Shown here one piece after another: positions 21,143-32,262 of a stretch of DNA of 64,000 bases. The first letter of the stretch is position 1; every line of letters starts with the position of its first letter. The translations under genes and the position numbers were made by a program. This DNA comes from Scheffersomyces stipitis CBS 6054 (Eukaryota; Ascomycota; Pichiomycetes; Serinales; Debaryomycetaceae): assembly GCF_000209165.1 (NCBI RefSeq), contig NC_009042.1, positions 2,418,001 to 2,482,000 of the forward strand, in the 5' to 3' direction. The notes under the pieces are model-generated. The model was given only the letters and a program-made list of their open reading frames with translations. It did no database searches and had not been told where the DNA came from.

Positions 21143-21821
21143 GTGAGAAATGGTGACAAGAAGCACAGCTTAAAACAGCAGCTTCTATCTGTGTTGACTG
21201 GATACGTTTATCTGACGATACTCCTACTATGTGTACCTCAGGTACTTTTTGCCACCTCTGAAATCTCTACTTAGACCAAAAAATGGCAGAAATATCAAGC
21301 CTACAAGATATTCTGCTGCCCCTAATAATCTCGCTGGTTATCTCACTTTCTCGCTCACACACCTTTTTGTTGTGTTGGAGAAGTCAACGAGAAAAAAAAT
21401 GAGAACAGAAAAAATGAAAACAAATTATTGCCATATGATCTCAGTTTAGCTGCGTCTGTTTTTTTCTCCTCCACCGTGATAATCGTGTTTGTAGAGATCC
21501 ACCAGCTTCTATAGTATCGTCGTTGTTAAGTAGTGTTTTGTCCAACTCGCTACCCTTCCCAGTCTATTTATTTGCTTCACCTCCAACGTCAAAAACCCCT
21601 CCACAGATTCTTGCTCGGTGGTTTTTTCTGTTCCCCTACCCCCAGTTCGACAAATATTAACGTCCACTCCAGACTATACTGAAGAGCTTCGATAACGCTG
21701 CATCGCTAGTTAGTCGTATCGTTCCCGCATACATAAGTATAACTTGTCTGTTTATTTTTGACAAATACAATCTGATATTCCTAGACTTCTAGACTTCTAC
21801 CTATAACTCTTCAATTCCATA

Positions 21822-22397
21822 ATGCAAACCATAAAGTGTGTTGTTGTCGGCGATGGTGCCGTCGGTAAAACATGTTTGTTGATCTCATATACCACCAGCA
21901 AGTTCCCCGCTGACTATGTTCCTACCGTGTTCGATAACTATGCCGTCACCGTCATGATTGGTGACGAGCCTTTCACCTTGGGCTTGTTTGATACCGCCGG
22001 ACAAGAAGATTACGACAGATTAAGACCCTTGTCCTATCCCTCTACCGATGTGTTCCTTGTTTGTTTCTCGGTGATCGCCCCAGCATCTTTTGAAAACGTC
22101 AAAGAAAAATGGTTCCCAGAAGTCCACCACCATTGTCCTGGTGTCCCATGTTTAATTGTCGGTACTCAAACCGATTTAAGACACGACGAGGTTATTTTAC
22201 AAAGATTGCATAGACAAAAGTTGTCGCCAATCACCAACGAACAAGGTGAAAAATTGGCTAAGGAATTGAGAGCCGTCAAGTACGTGGAATGTTCTGCCTT
22301 GACCCAAAGAGGCTTGAAGACAGTGTTTGACGAGGCCATTGTGGCTGCGTTAGAGCCACCTGTGATCAAGAAGTCCAAGAAGTGTACCATTTTGTAA
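21822..22397 (+). CDS. CDC42: Rho-type GTPase Cdc42
   Basis: Master GTPase of cell polarity and budding; acts at the plasma membrane through formins, PAK kinases and septins. 191 residues, the exact family length. P-loop GDGAVGKT at 10-17, switch [10 protein letters not shown] with T35, switch [19 protein letters not shown] from 57, guanine-specificity TQTDL at about 115-119, and SAL near 158. C-terminal basic KKSKKC followed by the CAAX box CTIL directs geranylgeranylation. Uninterrupted single exon. Convergent with GCF1. Confidence 0.97.
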   Translation: MQTIKCVVVGDGAVGKTCLLISYTTSKFPADYVPTVFDNYAVTVMIGDEPFTLGLFDTAGQEDYDRLRPLSYPSTDVFLVCFSVIAPASFENVKEKWFPEVHHHCPGVPCLIVGTQTDLRHDEVILQRLHRQKLSPITNEQGEKLAKELRAVKYVECSALTQRGLKTVFDEAIVAALEPPVIKKSKKCTIL

Positions 22398-23128
22398 TTT
22401 ATTCGGAACGATTCGTTGGCTATAACTATTATTCTCCCCTCCTCCTTATTGCTATTAATTCTTTTGATTGCCTATATCTTCATTTCCTACCCTCTCATTG
22501 GGACCAGACAGTCAATACAATTGAAGTAAAAACGACCCAGACTGAAACAAGTTTCCTAACTGACTTGATGTCGATAGGTCTGAGGTATCAGTTCTCTTTT
22601 TTAGCTCTTGGGATTGTCTTCCACGTACAGTTTTTATTCTCGGGCTGGATTGCCAGCTTCCTTCTTTCTTGTCATGGTTTCCTCTTGATTTTATATTAAT
22701 AATATATATTTAGTAAATTAAAAGCTTACAAACAAGGTGTAGAAAGTCGATTATAGTTTTGTCAATCTGTCAGAATCCATCAATGGGTATTTAGATCAAT
22801 TTACTCAATATATTGATGCAATTCTCTGTAATCGCGTTCCGTGGGATTATTGGTCACAAGATGTTATAACTGATATAGTAGTGTTTTACACCTGCCAAGC
22901 TTCGGAAAAAAAACATTATAACCTGGATTTATAAATACAAGACATTTCATAGTAATACTATCGAACGAATACAAATACAGAATGTTGTAACTATTACTAA
23001 CGTAGCTAATACATAAACAAAAACAAAGAAACAATTTTTCTACAATGGCAATGTAAGTAAGTTATCTACAAGGCATAAATCTTTAAGCACCAGAAAGATC
23101 AACTCAATGATTAGTACACCATCACGTT
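22398..23128. other. CDC42-GCF1 convergent 3' region
   Basis: 731 bp holding the two 3' UTRs. AT-rich; a short frame running from the CDC42 end to 22699 is pyrimidine-rich 3' UTR, not a gene. Confidence 0.5.
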
Positions 23129-23854
23129 CTACTTGCTATTGGTTTCATTGTAAAGAGCAACTCTCTTTTCGGTCCATTCCTTCAACGTCTTTTCATAGGC
23201 TGTCTTGTCGGCCTGAGACAACTTGTAGCTCTGTTTGGCTTCACTAGACAAGTCTCTCCATTGTGCTCCCAATTCCTTCATAACTTCCTCCACAGCCCGT
23301 CCATCTCTCTTGTAGTTTTCCTTCAAATACAAGGCAAACCCTTCAGCTGGTCTTTTTGGCTTGGGTGTGTACAACTTCTTAGCTTCCTCGTTGATGTCTT
23401 TGGCTTTCTGCTGGTACACTTCCTTTTCGTCAATAGCAAGTGAATTCCACTGCTTCGATACATCGGTAATGTTGGAGCTACGTGCTTCCTTAACGAAAAG
23501 CGTATATCCGGAGATACCCCTGTAGGTTTTGGTGGCGTCAGCGATAATTTTCTTTTCCTTCTCCTTTTCCTTCTTTTCTCTTTCCTTCTCCTTGGAGACA
23601 ATCACTTTTGTACGCTGCTTGAGCTTTGTCTCCAAAGTGGATAAATGCTTTTTCTCTTTCGTCAATTGCGACTTCAACTTGTCGAGTGCCTTTTTCTTCT
23701 GTGTAATTGACTTCTTATCTTGTGCTGTGGAAGCTAATCTCTGGAAACTAGTTACAGTGGCGGTAATAGGAGTGGCTGAACGGGTCTGCGCTCTTAAGAT
23801 GGCGGAGTTAGCCAAAGCAATGCTTCTGACTGCCGTCAAGGATCTGTTTAACAT
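23129..23854 (-). CDS. GCF1: Mitochondrial HMG-box DNA-packaging protein Gcf1
   Basis: mtDNA-binding HMG protein that compacts and maintains mitochondrial nucleoids, counterpart of S. cerevisiae Abf2. 241 residues. Residues 1-45 are basic, Ser/Thr/Ala-rich and lack acids (mitochondrial presequence). Residues ~48-105 form a Lys/Glu coiled coil, the feature that separates Candida Gcf1 from Abf2. Two HMG-type boxes follow: a weak first one around 110-165 (YRGISGYTLFVKEAR, VSKQWNSL) and a clear second one from about 170 (PKRPAEGFALYLKENY, LGAQWRDLSSEAKQSY). Short C-terminal tail. ATG at 23854. Confidence 0.85.
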   Translation of the reverse strand: MLNRSLTAVRSIALANSAILRAQTRSATPITATVTSFQRLASTAQDKKSITQKKKALDKLKSQLTKEKKHLSTLETKLKQRTKVIVSKEKEREKKEKEKEKKIIADATKTYRGISGYTLFVKEARSSNITDVSKQWNSLAIDEKEVYQQKAKDINEEAKKLYTPKPKRPAEGFALYLKENYKRDGRAVEEVMKELGAQWRDLSSEAKQSYKLSQADKTAYEKTLKEWTEKRVALYNETNSK

Positions 23855-24528
23855 GGTTTGTTGGGGCCAATTGGTGCAAAAGACTGCTTTTGAGGAAAGA
23901 TATCAAACCATTTTCGCTATGCTTAATTACAGTGTTGTTTACATTTGGGTTAGCTGCAAGCTTTGGGAGTGCGACTACCAGAGGTCATGTGACGTGGAGA
24001 AAGTTAGGTGGTCTACGCGTGTAGTGGGTGCAACTGAGAGACGAGGAAAGAGAATGTTAAGAAGTAGAGACGGACAAGAAATCGGAGAAGAGAATTGTAA
24101 GGCCATATTGCTCTATTAATCAGATTTTTGCTCTAAATCAGTATTTCGTTGCTCGGACATTTCCGAAACAACTTTGGTAAATGTCCCTCAGTTTTACTCT
24201 TGCTCTCAACTCTCACTGATTAGTGCAAGTAGAACTTTAAGAACAATTCGACCTTATCTCATCATTAGTTCAAAAGCAAAACTTCGAGAGTCTTCAAGAA
24301 GCCCATTTCAAACTACTCACATCCCCCCATCTACAACTTTACTCTAACTTCTGTACATCTCTTCCACTCCTTCCACACTATTCCTTTCCTTCTATATCGG
24401 TCGTGCACGTAAACTGAAATTTTTTGGCACCTTTTTTCTGCGACCAGATCAGATAGCGACAATGAAAAAAGACTAACATTTTCAACACTACATTTTTCAC
24501 TTTTCACTTCTCTCTTTCACTACGCACA
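23855..24528. other. GCF1-CCT1 divergent promoter
   Basis: 674 bp shared upstream region. An ACGCGT lies near 24015; the 200 bp before CCT1 are C/T-rich on the + strand. The + frame at 23529-24119 is an antisense shadow of GCF1 that runs into this region. Confidence 0.5.
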
Positions 24529-26190
24529 ATGTATTCCACGGCTCGTTCAGATACATTATTCCTCGGAGCCCAGAAAATCTCGGGCGACGACGTCCGTAAT
24601 CAGACAGTATTGGCTACCCAGGCTGTGGCCAATGTCGTCAAGTCTTCATTAGGACCTGTAGGCTTGGACAAGATGCTCGTCGATGACATTGGTGACGTGA
24701 CTGTGACAAACGATGGTGCAACTATTTTGTCTTTACTAGACGTGCAGCATCCCGCCGGCAAGATCTTGGTGGAATTGGCCCAACAACAGGATCGTGAAGT
24801 TGGAGACGGTACCACCTCCGTAGTGATTATTGCCAGTGAGCTCTTGAAACGAGCCCATGAGTTGGTCAAGAACAAAATACACCCCACCACCATCATCTCG
24901 GGCTACCGTGTGGCGTTGAGGGAAGCTATCCGTTACATCAATGAGGTATTGTCGCAGCTGGTTGACAGCTTGGGCAAAGACACCATAGTAAATATTGCAA
25001 AGACTTCGATGTCGTCCAAGATCATTGGCTCTGACTCGGATTTCTTCTCCCAAATGGTTGTGGATGCCATGTTGGCGGTTAAGACGACGAATGGCAAGGG
25101 TGAAACAAAATACCCAGTCAAGGCCGTTAACATCTTGAAGGCACACGGCAAGTCATCGACCGAATCGATGCTCGTAGATGGTTATGCCTTGAACTGTACT
25201 GTAGCTTCTCAGGCCATGGTCAAGTCTGTAAAAAATGCAAGAATCGCTTGTTTGGACATAAATTTGCAGAAGGCTAGAATGGCTATGGGTGTTCAGATAA
25301 ATATCGACGATCCAGACCAGTTAGAGGAGATCAGAAAGAGAGAGTACGGCATAATCATTGAGAGAATTCGTAAAATCTTGGGTGCTGGAGCCAACGTCAT
25401 TTTGACCACTAAGGGTATCGATGACTTGTGCTTGAAGGAATTCGTGGAAGCTGGCGCCATGGCAGTCAGACGTTGTAAGAAGGAAGACTTACGTAGAATA
25501 GCCAGAGCCACAGGTGCTACATTAGTAAGCAGTTTGTCCAACTTAGAAGGTGAAGAAACCTTCGATGCTTCGTCATTGGGTTCTGCTGAAGAAGTTGTAC
25601 AGACCAGAATCAGCGATGACGAATGTATTTTGGTCAAGGGAACGAAGCAGCACTCTTCCTCTTCTATCATATTGAGAGGTCCTAACGATTACTCTTTAGA
25701 CGAAATGGAAAGATCCTTGCATGACTCTTTGTCGGTTGTCAAAAGAACCTTGGAAAGTGGCAATATAGTGCCTGGTGGAGGTGCTGTTGAAACTGCTTTG
25801 AACATCTACTTGGAAAACTTCGCTACTACAGTTGGCTCGAGAGAACAGTTGGCCATTGCTGAGTTCGCTAATGCCTTGTTGGTAATCCCAAAGACTTTAG
25901 CTGTCAATGCAGCTAAGGATGCTTCAGATTTGGTTTCCAAGTTAAGAACCTACCATGCTGCTTCGCAGACTGCTTTGCCAACTGACAAGAAGAGAAAGTA
26001 CAAGAACTACGGCTTAGACTTGATCGAAGGTAAGATTGTCAACGAAATCTCCCACGGTGTCTTGGAGCCTACGATTTCTAAGGTCAAGTCCTTGAAGTCG
26101 GCCTTAGAAGCATGTGTTGCCATCTTAAGAATTGATACCATGATTGAGGTCAACCCAGAAGCACCAAAAGAAGACCCTCACGACCATTAG
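24529..26190 (+). CDS. TCP1: Chaperonin TRiC/CCT subunit alpha
   Basis: Alpha subunit of the cytosolic group II chaperonin that folds actin and tubulin. 553 residues, full length. Seen: [29 protein letters not shown] (ATP-binding start), GDGTTS near 92-97 with the catalytic aspartate, [14 protein letters not shown] which is typical of the alpha subunit, and GGGAVE followed by the equatorial C-terminal segment. Standard yeast name is TCP1 (CCT1). Convergent with the cyclin gene. Confidence 0.96.
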   Translation: MYSTARSDTLFLGAQKISGDDVRNQTVLATQAVANVVKSSLGPVGLDKMLVDDIGDVTVTNDGATILSLLDVQHPAGKILVELAQQQDREVGDGTTSVVIIASELLKRAHELVKNKIHPTTIISGYRVALREAIRYINEVLSQLVDSLGKDTIVNIAKTSMSSKIIGSDSDFFSQMVVDAMLAVKTTNGKGETKYPVKAVNILKAHGKSSTESMLVDGYALNCTVASQAMVKSVKNARIACLDINLQKARMAMGVQINIDDPDQLEEIRKREYGIIIERIRKILGAGANVILTTKGIDDLCLKEFVEAGAMAVRRCKKEDLRRIARATGATLVSSLSNLEGEETFDASSLGSAEEVVQTRISDDECILVKGTKQHSSSSIILRGPNDYSLDEMERSLHDSLSVVKRTLESGNIVPGGGAVETALNIYLENFATTVGSREQLAIAEFANALLVIPKTLAVNAAKDASDLVSKLRTYHAASQTALPTDKKRKYKNYGLDLIEGKIVNEISHGVLEPTISKVKSLKSALEACVAILRIDTMIEVNPEAPKEDPHDH

Positions 26191-26544
26191 AACCTTCCTC
26201 CTTAATACATGCCTAAATTGCCCTAGGAACTTATATTATAAATGTAGAACTTATCTATTCAACTAATCTACACTTCTAACTCTACAGACCTAAACCTTAA
26301 TGGAGACTCCTCTCGTATATCGAGGTACTCTTGTTGAAGTTGCACAACTTACACTTGAAGATCTGATCTGAAGCTAACGACTTAGACTTGTAAATACAAA
26401 CTACAAAGTGCTACAATTGAATGAATAAATTCTAATATCGTATGATTAAATGTACCCAGAAAGAATTAAAAATGATGAAAACTATGAATGTCTGATGAAC
26501 TAAAGAATGTGAGAAAGACTATGATACAGTGAAATTCGAAGTCA
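26191..26544. other. CCT1-cyclin convergent 3' region
   Basis: 354 bp between two stop codons; AT-rich 3' UTR sequence, nothing else seen. Confidence 0.5.
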
Positions 26545-27543
26545 CTAGGCAGTTATTCTACCTGACTTGACAAGGTTCAAAAAAGATGAGCCGTGCGATG
26601 AACTCTTGCTAACCTTGGAATGCGGTTTGTGTTGTTTCTCATATGAAGAAGGTACGTTCAAGAAGTTCGACGACTTGGCTGACAATGGCATTCTCTTCTT
26701 TGGATGCTGCGAGTAGTCCACCTCCTCATCTTGCACTATACTAGACAAGTTATTGTAGGAAGAATGGGCACTTGGAAACGACCGGAGAGAGTGAGAGTTA
26801 GCTAAAGATAAACTTGAGTTGTAAGATGCAATGGAATGGCTGGAAGTGGATCTCGATGTAGACGATCCTGGAGAAGACATCTGAGAAGATGCAGTGGTCT
26901 CTGGAGAAGACATGGCGTAGTAGTGCTTTGAATAAGCGTTTGAGGCCCTGTAATAGTTTGTTCTGAGAACTATTTCGTCTTCGGCTTGCTTCTGAAGAGC
27001 ATGCTTGATCGAGGCCAAGAATGGTTGTAATGCAATGATAAGTTCGTCTTCTTTGACGGAGACATTCCACTTCAACAAGCTGATCAACTCACGTTCGGCC
27101 ATGTTGACCTCGTCGTTAGTCAATAAGCCGTCGGTGTACTTAGTCCAGTGCTTGTTCAATGGAGAAGAGTCGTTCAACGACTTGGCACTCAAAATGAGAG
27201 CAGCCAAGAAGATACGATGTCTCGTGGTTTCCATACCAACTGCGTTGGCTGGAAGAATGTTCCTCAACTTGTTGAGGTACACCAAAGTGGCCATCAAGGT
27301 TGGTGTCTGAACGTTGGAGTACTTGATCAAGTTCTTGATGAAGACAACCAACGAAGAACTCTTTGAAACAGGAGATACAAGCATGGTGGATGTAGAGGTG
27401 GCACCGTGGCTGGGCACTATGGTATATTGAGGTTTGCTTCCCTTGACCTGGATTATGGATGAAGTAGTAGCAACCAAGAACTGGATCATTTCCTGGGACA
27501 CAGGCTGTCTGGAGAAAATCTTCAAGGCTTCTCTGTCGGACAT
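26545..27543 (-). CDS. PCL1: Pho85-type cyclin, Pcl1/Pcl2 group
   Basis: G1 cyclin partner of the Pho85 CDK, linked to morphogenesis and cell-cycle entry. 332 residues. The cyclin box spans about 55-185; FIKNLIKYSNVQTPTLMATLVYLNKL then RHRIFLAALILSAKSLNDSSPLNKHW and YTDGLLTNDEVNMAERELISLLKWN match the S. cerevisiae Pcl1/Pcl2 core closely. C-terminal 130 residues are Ser-rich with many SP/SS sites and end in a basic tail. Orthology between PCL1 and PCL2 is not resolved. The 2.5 kb upstream contains paired ACGCG elements, consistent with G1/S expression. Confidence 0.85.
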   Translation of the reverse strand: MSDREALKIFSRQPVSQEMIQFLVATTSSIIQVKGSKPQYTIVPSHGATSTSTMLVSPVSKSSSLVVFIKNLIKYSNVQTPTLMATLVYLNKLRNILPANAVGMETTRHRIFLAALILSAKSLNDSSPLNKHWTKYTDGLLTNDEVNMAERELISLLKWNVSVKEDELIIALQPFLASIKHALQKQAEDEIVLRTNYYRASNAYSKHYYAMSSPETTASSQMSSPGSSTSRSTSSHSIASYNSSLSLANSHSLRSFPSAHSSYNNLSSIVQDEEVDYSQHPKKRMPLSAKSSNFLNVPSSYEKQHKPHSKVSKSSSHGSSFLNLVKSGRITA

Positions 27544-30085
27544 GTTGAAAGTCTATGTGATATGAATAAGGGGTATAAGGGTATAATGAAGAAAGATATC
27601 GTAGTCAAAAGATATCTACTATAGGGTATTGGGATGCCGAGGTACTTGTCAAAAGTACTGGTGCAAAAAAGTCTGAATCAGGTAGGAGGAACGGATCAGA
27701 AGCAGGCTGTATGCGAGCAACTGAACGCTAGATGAAATGAAAGGAAAGGATAATATTTAGTAAAGGGAGTTGGTGGATAGCATAGCAGGATATCTGGGAA
27801 ACGAAAAAGCTTTTATATGGTTTTGGCACCATCATGGCCATTATGCCCAAAAGGTATACTGCCTCTGAGTCGGCAAGTGAAAATTACCAAAACGTAGCAA
27901 GAAACAGAAAAGTTTACCACGCATTCTCATGCAGCGACCGTGCAGCAGGCTTAATCTCTATAGGAATGGGTGTCTAGTTATATAATTACCCCAATTAGTA
28001 AAAATACCGATGTGGTCTATGCACCCTTGTGCATGAAAGGAGTCATTGCATGCGTCGTGCAGATGACTGTACGCGAAAGTGCTGCTCACTAGAATACCAC
28101 GCGCTATTAAATTCATCCCTTCGACGCGTAAAATCTGGTGGAGACGAAGAAAAGAGGTTGCAAAATAGACGGTTGTGTGAGCAACAAGAGAATTCGGGCA
28201 CAACCATGGATTGATGAAGGAACCGCGCCTGTGGAGGAAGGGTGGAGTGAGCAGTTTTCAACTGTCGTTGCCTGGGTAGACTCGACTGTGTTTATTTACA
28301 TAGGTTGGAGTTTGTTTTGGTGGTGGGTGTTCTAGCCTATTGTAAGGGTATCGCCTCTTTGTCTAGGGAATCCTTTTCGTGTTCAAGTCGAGATATGGCG
28401 ATGCAAGTAATAAGACGAACAATTGTTGTCTTGCAAGATTCTAAATTAAGACCAACACAGTGGTGATACAAACAATGCTTCACTGAGTAACCTATGGCTT
28501 CTGAATTTGATTGGATCGCACGATGTCTGTCCCTGCAACTTCAAGTTGGTAATGAGGTAGGAATATTCTATGGAGTATTGTCTGGCAGAGTTTAGTTCTG
28601 TGCCTGACGGCAACTATCTTGTGGTGCTTGCCGTTATGCGGTGCTTGCGTTGCTTAATGTGCTAACATTGCTTGTTTGGCTAGCTTTTTGTCCCTGGTAC
28701 ATTTCTTGCATTCCTTGGGAGAATTTTATGGCAGTTTTTCGCGATCCAAACTAGGCGGATGACGGTTCAATTAATCTAACTTAGGATAAATTAGCAACCC
28801 TTCACAGAGATACGGGCGCACTTGAGCAGCTTGCGGTTTTGGCGTCAAAGACGGGTACTCGTCTATTCCGTGCATACAGCAAAGGAAAATTGCAGGGTAG
28901 GACATTTACGTCTGGTAATAGATGCCTCGCTGCTCTACATGTCTGTCTCTCCAGAAATCGCTACAGTCTTGTGAGAGAAACTTTTGCTATCCTGGCTATT
29001 TTGTAGCAGAATATTATCTGCGCTTAATGCGAAACTTTATTTGGTTGACAATCCACTCTGCGATCTCATTCGGCAACCTGGGCTCCAAACGGGCCCTGCA
29101 ACCACTGAGCTGCCATGAAGATTTGGTAAATTGGTTTGCAACTGGTAGTTTTCTCCACACCTTTTCGGTAAGGTTTTAGACCTGCTTTTGCGGCATCATT
29201 CCTACACCTACAGCCAGGAATTATTGACGTCTCGTTCAATCGACCAATTTATCTACAATAGGACAGATTCGAATTTGCCCAAAACCAGTTAACGAAAATC
29301 TCGTCGCACAGAACAGCACCGCATGCCGGTACCATATTTTACGCTTGGAACCTGGAATTTCAGTCCTCCCATAGCTCAAATAGGCTAGGTCTGTCCCTTT
29401 ATGCCTTTTTTCAGCTAGCGATTCCCTGCTTGAACCAAGTGTGCCCTTACAGCTGGAATTGTTATTATAGGTTCCCACCTGCTGCTCGGTCTCATGCTGC
29501 TCTGTGTTGCCCGATCTGGCAGGTTAACAGAGCCAACGCAGCTTCAAGGTGAACAGCGTCGTCTGACGGTCCTCGTGGGAATTGCTGATTTTGCTTGGTC
29601 GTACTGCAAAGTGTCGCAAACCGCATTGTTCTACTCAGACTCCATCTGTACTTCCTGTGGACGATTTACTCGATTCTGCTAAATTGTGATAAGGTCTCAA
29701 GAAGAGAAAAAACTTTGCATGGTTGGCACAGCTCTGGACCTTTTTCTTACATGATAGAATATGTACTTCATTGTTGGATTTTCTTGTGAAGTTGTCTAGG
29801 TTCTGCTACTTATTATTTCATTCTTCTTAATTCCCCATTACTTCTACATTTGGTGCTACAGCAATGCTTTATTCGGTGCTTGATATTCTACTTCCGGTAC
29901 GCTATATCTCCTGAAATATTACAGCTGCAGTGCTACAGTAATACAGATGCTCTGATAGCCAAGCTTCCGTCTCTGCTGTTAAATGATCGTTTTGTGTAGT
30001 TACAATTTATGCACTATTTTGGACACACTAGATAAGACTATTTATCGTTTTGTAGCAAAAACGATAGACCTCTTCGTGGCCGATA
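27544..30085. promoter_or_regulatory. Long upstream region of the PCL1/2-type cyclin
   Basis: 2.54 kb between the cyclin start and the VCX1 stop, both on the minus strand, so nearly all is cyclin upstream sequence. No credible ORF on either strand; short frames (28029, 28922, 29236, 29494 and others) have non-native codon use. Promoter-like motifs are at 28071-28129. The far half (28400-29900) is not obviously structured. Confidence 0.5.
28071..28129. promoter_or_regulatory. SBF/MBF-like element pair upstream of the cyclin gene
   Basis: ACGCGAAA at 28071-28078 contains the SCB form CRCGAAA, and ACGCGT at 28124-28129 is a perfect MCB. They lie 530-590 bp upstream of the cyclin ATG. PCL1/PCL2 are SBF/MBF targets in S. 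cerevisiae; here this is inference from motif match. Confidence 0.45.
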
Positions 30086-31402
30086 TTAGTTAGAAATACC
30101 GACGTCTGGGTAGTAGAAGAAGGCGAGAGCGACAATTAAATACGTGCTCAAAAGCATAGCGCCCTCCAACCAGTTGGACTCACCGTCCAAGATAACCAAG
30201 TTGGTGATGAACACAGAAACCACCATGACAGCTGTTTCGAATGTAGAGAAGTACAACGACATGGGAACGTCGATGACCCACCCGATCAATACCATGAAAG
30301 GAGTGACGAAGATGGCGATTTGCAAAGACGAGCCCACGGCTACTCCGATAGCCAAGTCCATCTTATCCTTCATGGCGACAATGATGGCAGTGACATGTTC
30401 GGCAGCGTTACCTACGATAGGAATGACAATCAAACCAATGAAAGTTTTCGACAAACCAGACGACTCGACGATGTCGTCGATTGAACCAACCAAGTAATCG
30501 GCACAGAGCGAAACAAGAATAGTAGCCAAAAGCAACACAGTAAGAGAACTGAAGACATTAAGGTGCTTTCCTTTTTCCTTCTGGGAATCTTCGGTAACTT
30601 GAGGTAAGGCAGCGGTTATGATTCCGTCATCTGCTTCTTGGGCTTGTTCTTCAAAAAGAGCCTTGTGGGTCTTCAATTGGAAAACCAAGTAGAGAATGTA
30701 TACCACCAACAAAATGATGGAGACACCTCTTGACAAGGAGAGAATCAAGTCGTCAGACGAGCCTGGTTCGGGGAAGCCATTCTTTGGCTTTGGCGAAGGC
30801 AAAGAAGCATGGAAGGCAGCGGGTATGAGCAACCCGGCAGTGGAAAGTGCCATGAGCGACAGCATAGTTTGGGCTACAGTTTGGTTAAAGGTCTGTTGAA
30901 CTCTGGTGATACCACCAGCTATGAAGCAGCATCCCAAAACCAACAACAAGTTGGATAATATGGAACCCAACATGGAAGCTTGGACGATTCTGACTTGATT
31001 TTCCTTCAAAGCGATGATGGAGACAATTAATTCTACTGCATTACCAAAGGTGGCATTAAGTAAGCCACCAACTGTCTCACCTACATCTTCAGCCAATTCT
31101 TCAGTAGCAAAGGCTAATATGGAAGCGAGCGGCACAATGGCAACGAAGTTTATCCAGAAGATGGCATTGGCCGACCATTGTAAGTATCCAGCAGCCAAAC
31201 CGAGGGGAACAAACACTAACAAGTAGTTAACAGGAGACGACTTCAAGGTGAGAACAAGGGTGTCAATGGCACGAGTCTTGAAGGAAGGTGAGTTGGAGCG
31301 ACCAAGTAAGGCGAGGTTTTCATTCAAGGTAGGCATGGTCAATTGGTCAAGTGGTGAATTGGTGTATTGAAGTGTAGCAATTGAAGATGGAGAGATGCTC
31401 AC
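30086..31402 (-). CDS. VCX1: Vacuolar H+/Ca2+ exchanger
   Basis: CaCA-family antiporter that loads the vacuole with Ca2+ using the proton gradient. 438 residues with about 11 hydrophobic segments. The two signature repeats are clear: [15 protein letters not shown] in the first half and [17 protein letters not shown] in the second, each with the key acidic residue. A polar loop with acidic stretch ([10 protein letters not shown], residues ~255-270) separates the halves, as in CAX exchangers. The N-terminal ~45 residues are a soluble tail; the second Met (23 residues in) is also a possible start. Transcribed from the region shared with the small ORF at 31701-31859. Confidence 0.93.
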   Translation of the reverse strand: MSISPSSIATLQYTNSPLDQLTMPTLNENLALLGRSNSPSFKTRAIDTLVLTLKSSPVNYLLVFVPLGLAAGYLQWSANAIFWINFVAIVPLASILAFATEELAEDVGETVGGLLNATFGNAVELIVSIIALKENQVRIVQASMLGSILSNLLLVLGCCFIAGGITRVQQTFNQTVAQTMLSLMALSTAGLLIPAAFHASLPSPKPKNGFPEPGSSDDLILSLSRGVSIILLVVYILYLVFQLKTHKALFEEQAQEADDGIITAALPQVTEDSQKEKGKHLNVFSSLTVLLLATILVSLCADYLVGSIDDIVESSGLSKTFIGLIVIPIVGNAAEHVTAIIVAMKDKMDLAIGVAVGSSLQIAIFVTPFMVLIGWVIDVPMSLYFSTFETAVMVVSVFITNLVILDGESNWLEGAMLLSTYLIVALAFFYYPDVGISN

Positions 31403-31700
31403 AAACAGAAGTTTACAGCAGGAGATGGAAGTGAAATTTCAATATTTATCACTGCGAAAAAGAGACTAGGAAAAGTTAGCATATACAATGAAATACGCAA
31501 TTGATATTCAGTAGTTTGCCGGTGGATTTCCAGTGTGTCACGTAGAGTTCAGTAGATAACACGGATATGTGCAATTGACGACAAAGGGTAAAAGTGTTTG
31601 ACAGAATTGGAGCAGAGTGTGAGCCAGAAGAATTTCAATGGGGTTTGTGAAATCTGTATCTCATTTCTGTGCGTTTTTATTTGTATTTGTATGGCAATAA

Positions 31701-31859
31701 TTACAATTCACGTTTGTATGTACACAACCTGAAATTTAAGGCTGACGCCAGTTTTTTGCTTAGCTGTTTTGACATCTTTTCAATTTTGGTATCACGGGAT
31801 TCTTGCTCCAATTCAGATAACCAAGAATCTAGTTTGGGCAATTCGTAAGGATTGATCAT
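31701..31859 (-). CDS. Possible 52-residue small protein
   Basis: Intact ATG-to-TAA frame encoding 52 residues, beginning MINPYELPKLDSWLSELEQ and continuing as a charged, strongly helical stretch with KIEKMSKQLSKKL. Codons follow the local bias (TTG, AGA, GAA, AAG) and composition is protein-like, unlike nearby random frames. It sits 298 bp upstream of VCX1, same strand, and 400 bp downstream of the ERG1 stop. I do not recognise a family. It could be a genuine small gene, a VCX1 upstream ORF, or a remnant of a longer gene. Confidence 0.4.
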   Translation of the reverse strand: MINPYELPKLDSWLSELEQESRDTKIEKMSKQLSKKLASALNFRLCTYKREL

Positions 31860-32262
31860 ATGCGGCTTAGATCCAGCTCAGCTCATCTCAAGCCAACAGT
31901 CTGGCCAATGCCACCTTCCTGATACCACAGCCACTAATTACCATCCGGGCTTCATCTAGGCGAAAAGTTGGGGCTGTGTTTGGAGCTGTATGCAAGGCTG
32001 GGATTATTATGTAATATACGGAATATTAACTAAGCTCTGCTTACTGTACCCCTGCCCTCACTGGACAAGAATTGAATTTAGACGGACACATTTGCGAGCC
32101 GAGCCGCACGGCGGTAGATTTTTCATACATTCGGCTGCGAAAAATACGAACAGATGCTGGAGCTCAACGTTAATTAAATATACATGTATGTCTATATGAG
32201 TATAGCTCTTTTCTCTATGTGTTTTCGTTTCACTTCACCACAGACAGATGTTCTCTGGAAGT
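31860..32262. other. Gap between ERG1 3' end and the small ORF
   Basis: 403 bp; a weak + frame at 31990-32199 is not convincing. Nothing else seen. Together with 31403-31700 it forms the VCX1 upstream region. Confidence 0.4.

Larger units (their letters stand above)
19744..21821. other. UPC2-CDC42 intergenic region
   Basis: 2.08 kb, mostly CDC42 upstream region. Contains two separate 12-bp triplet tandem repeats (19993-20028 and 21107-21142). Purine-rich 20290-20670 is open on both strands but has no recognisable product and atypical codons. The last 200 bp are pyrimidine-rich leader. Confidence 0.5.

Noticed and set aside
22382..22699. 105-codon frame beginning inside CDC42 and running into its 3' region
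   Set aside because: Hydrophobic product comes from T-rich 3' UTR; CDC42 already explains the first part.
23529..24119. 196-codon plus-strand frame over GCF1
   Set aside because: Antisense shadow of the Lys/Glu coiled coil of GCF1; the minus strand is clearly coding.
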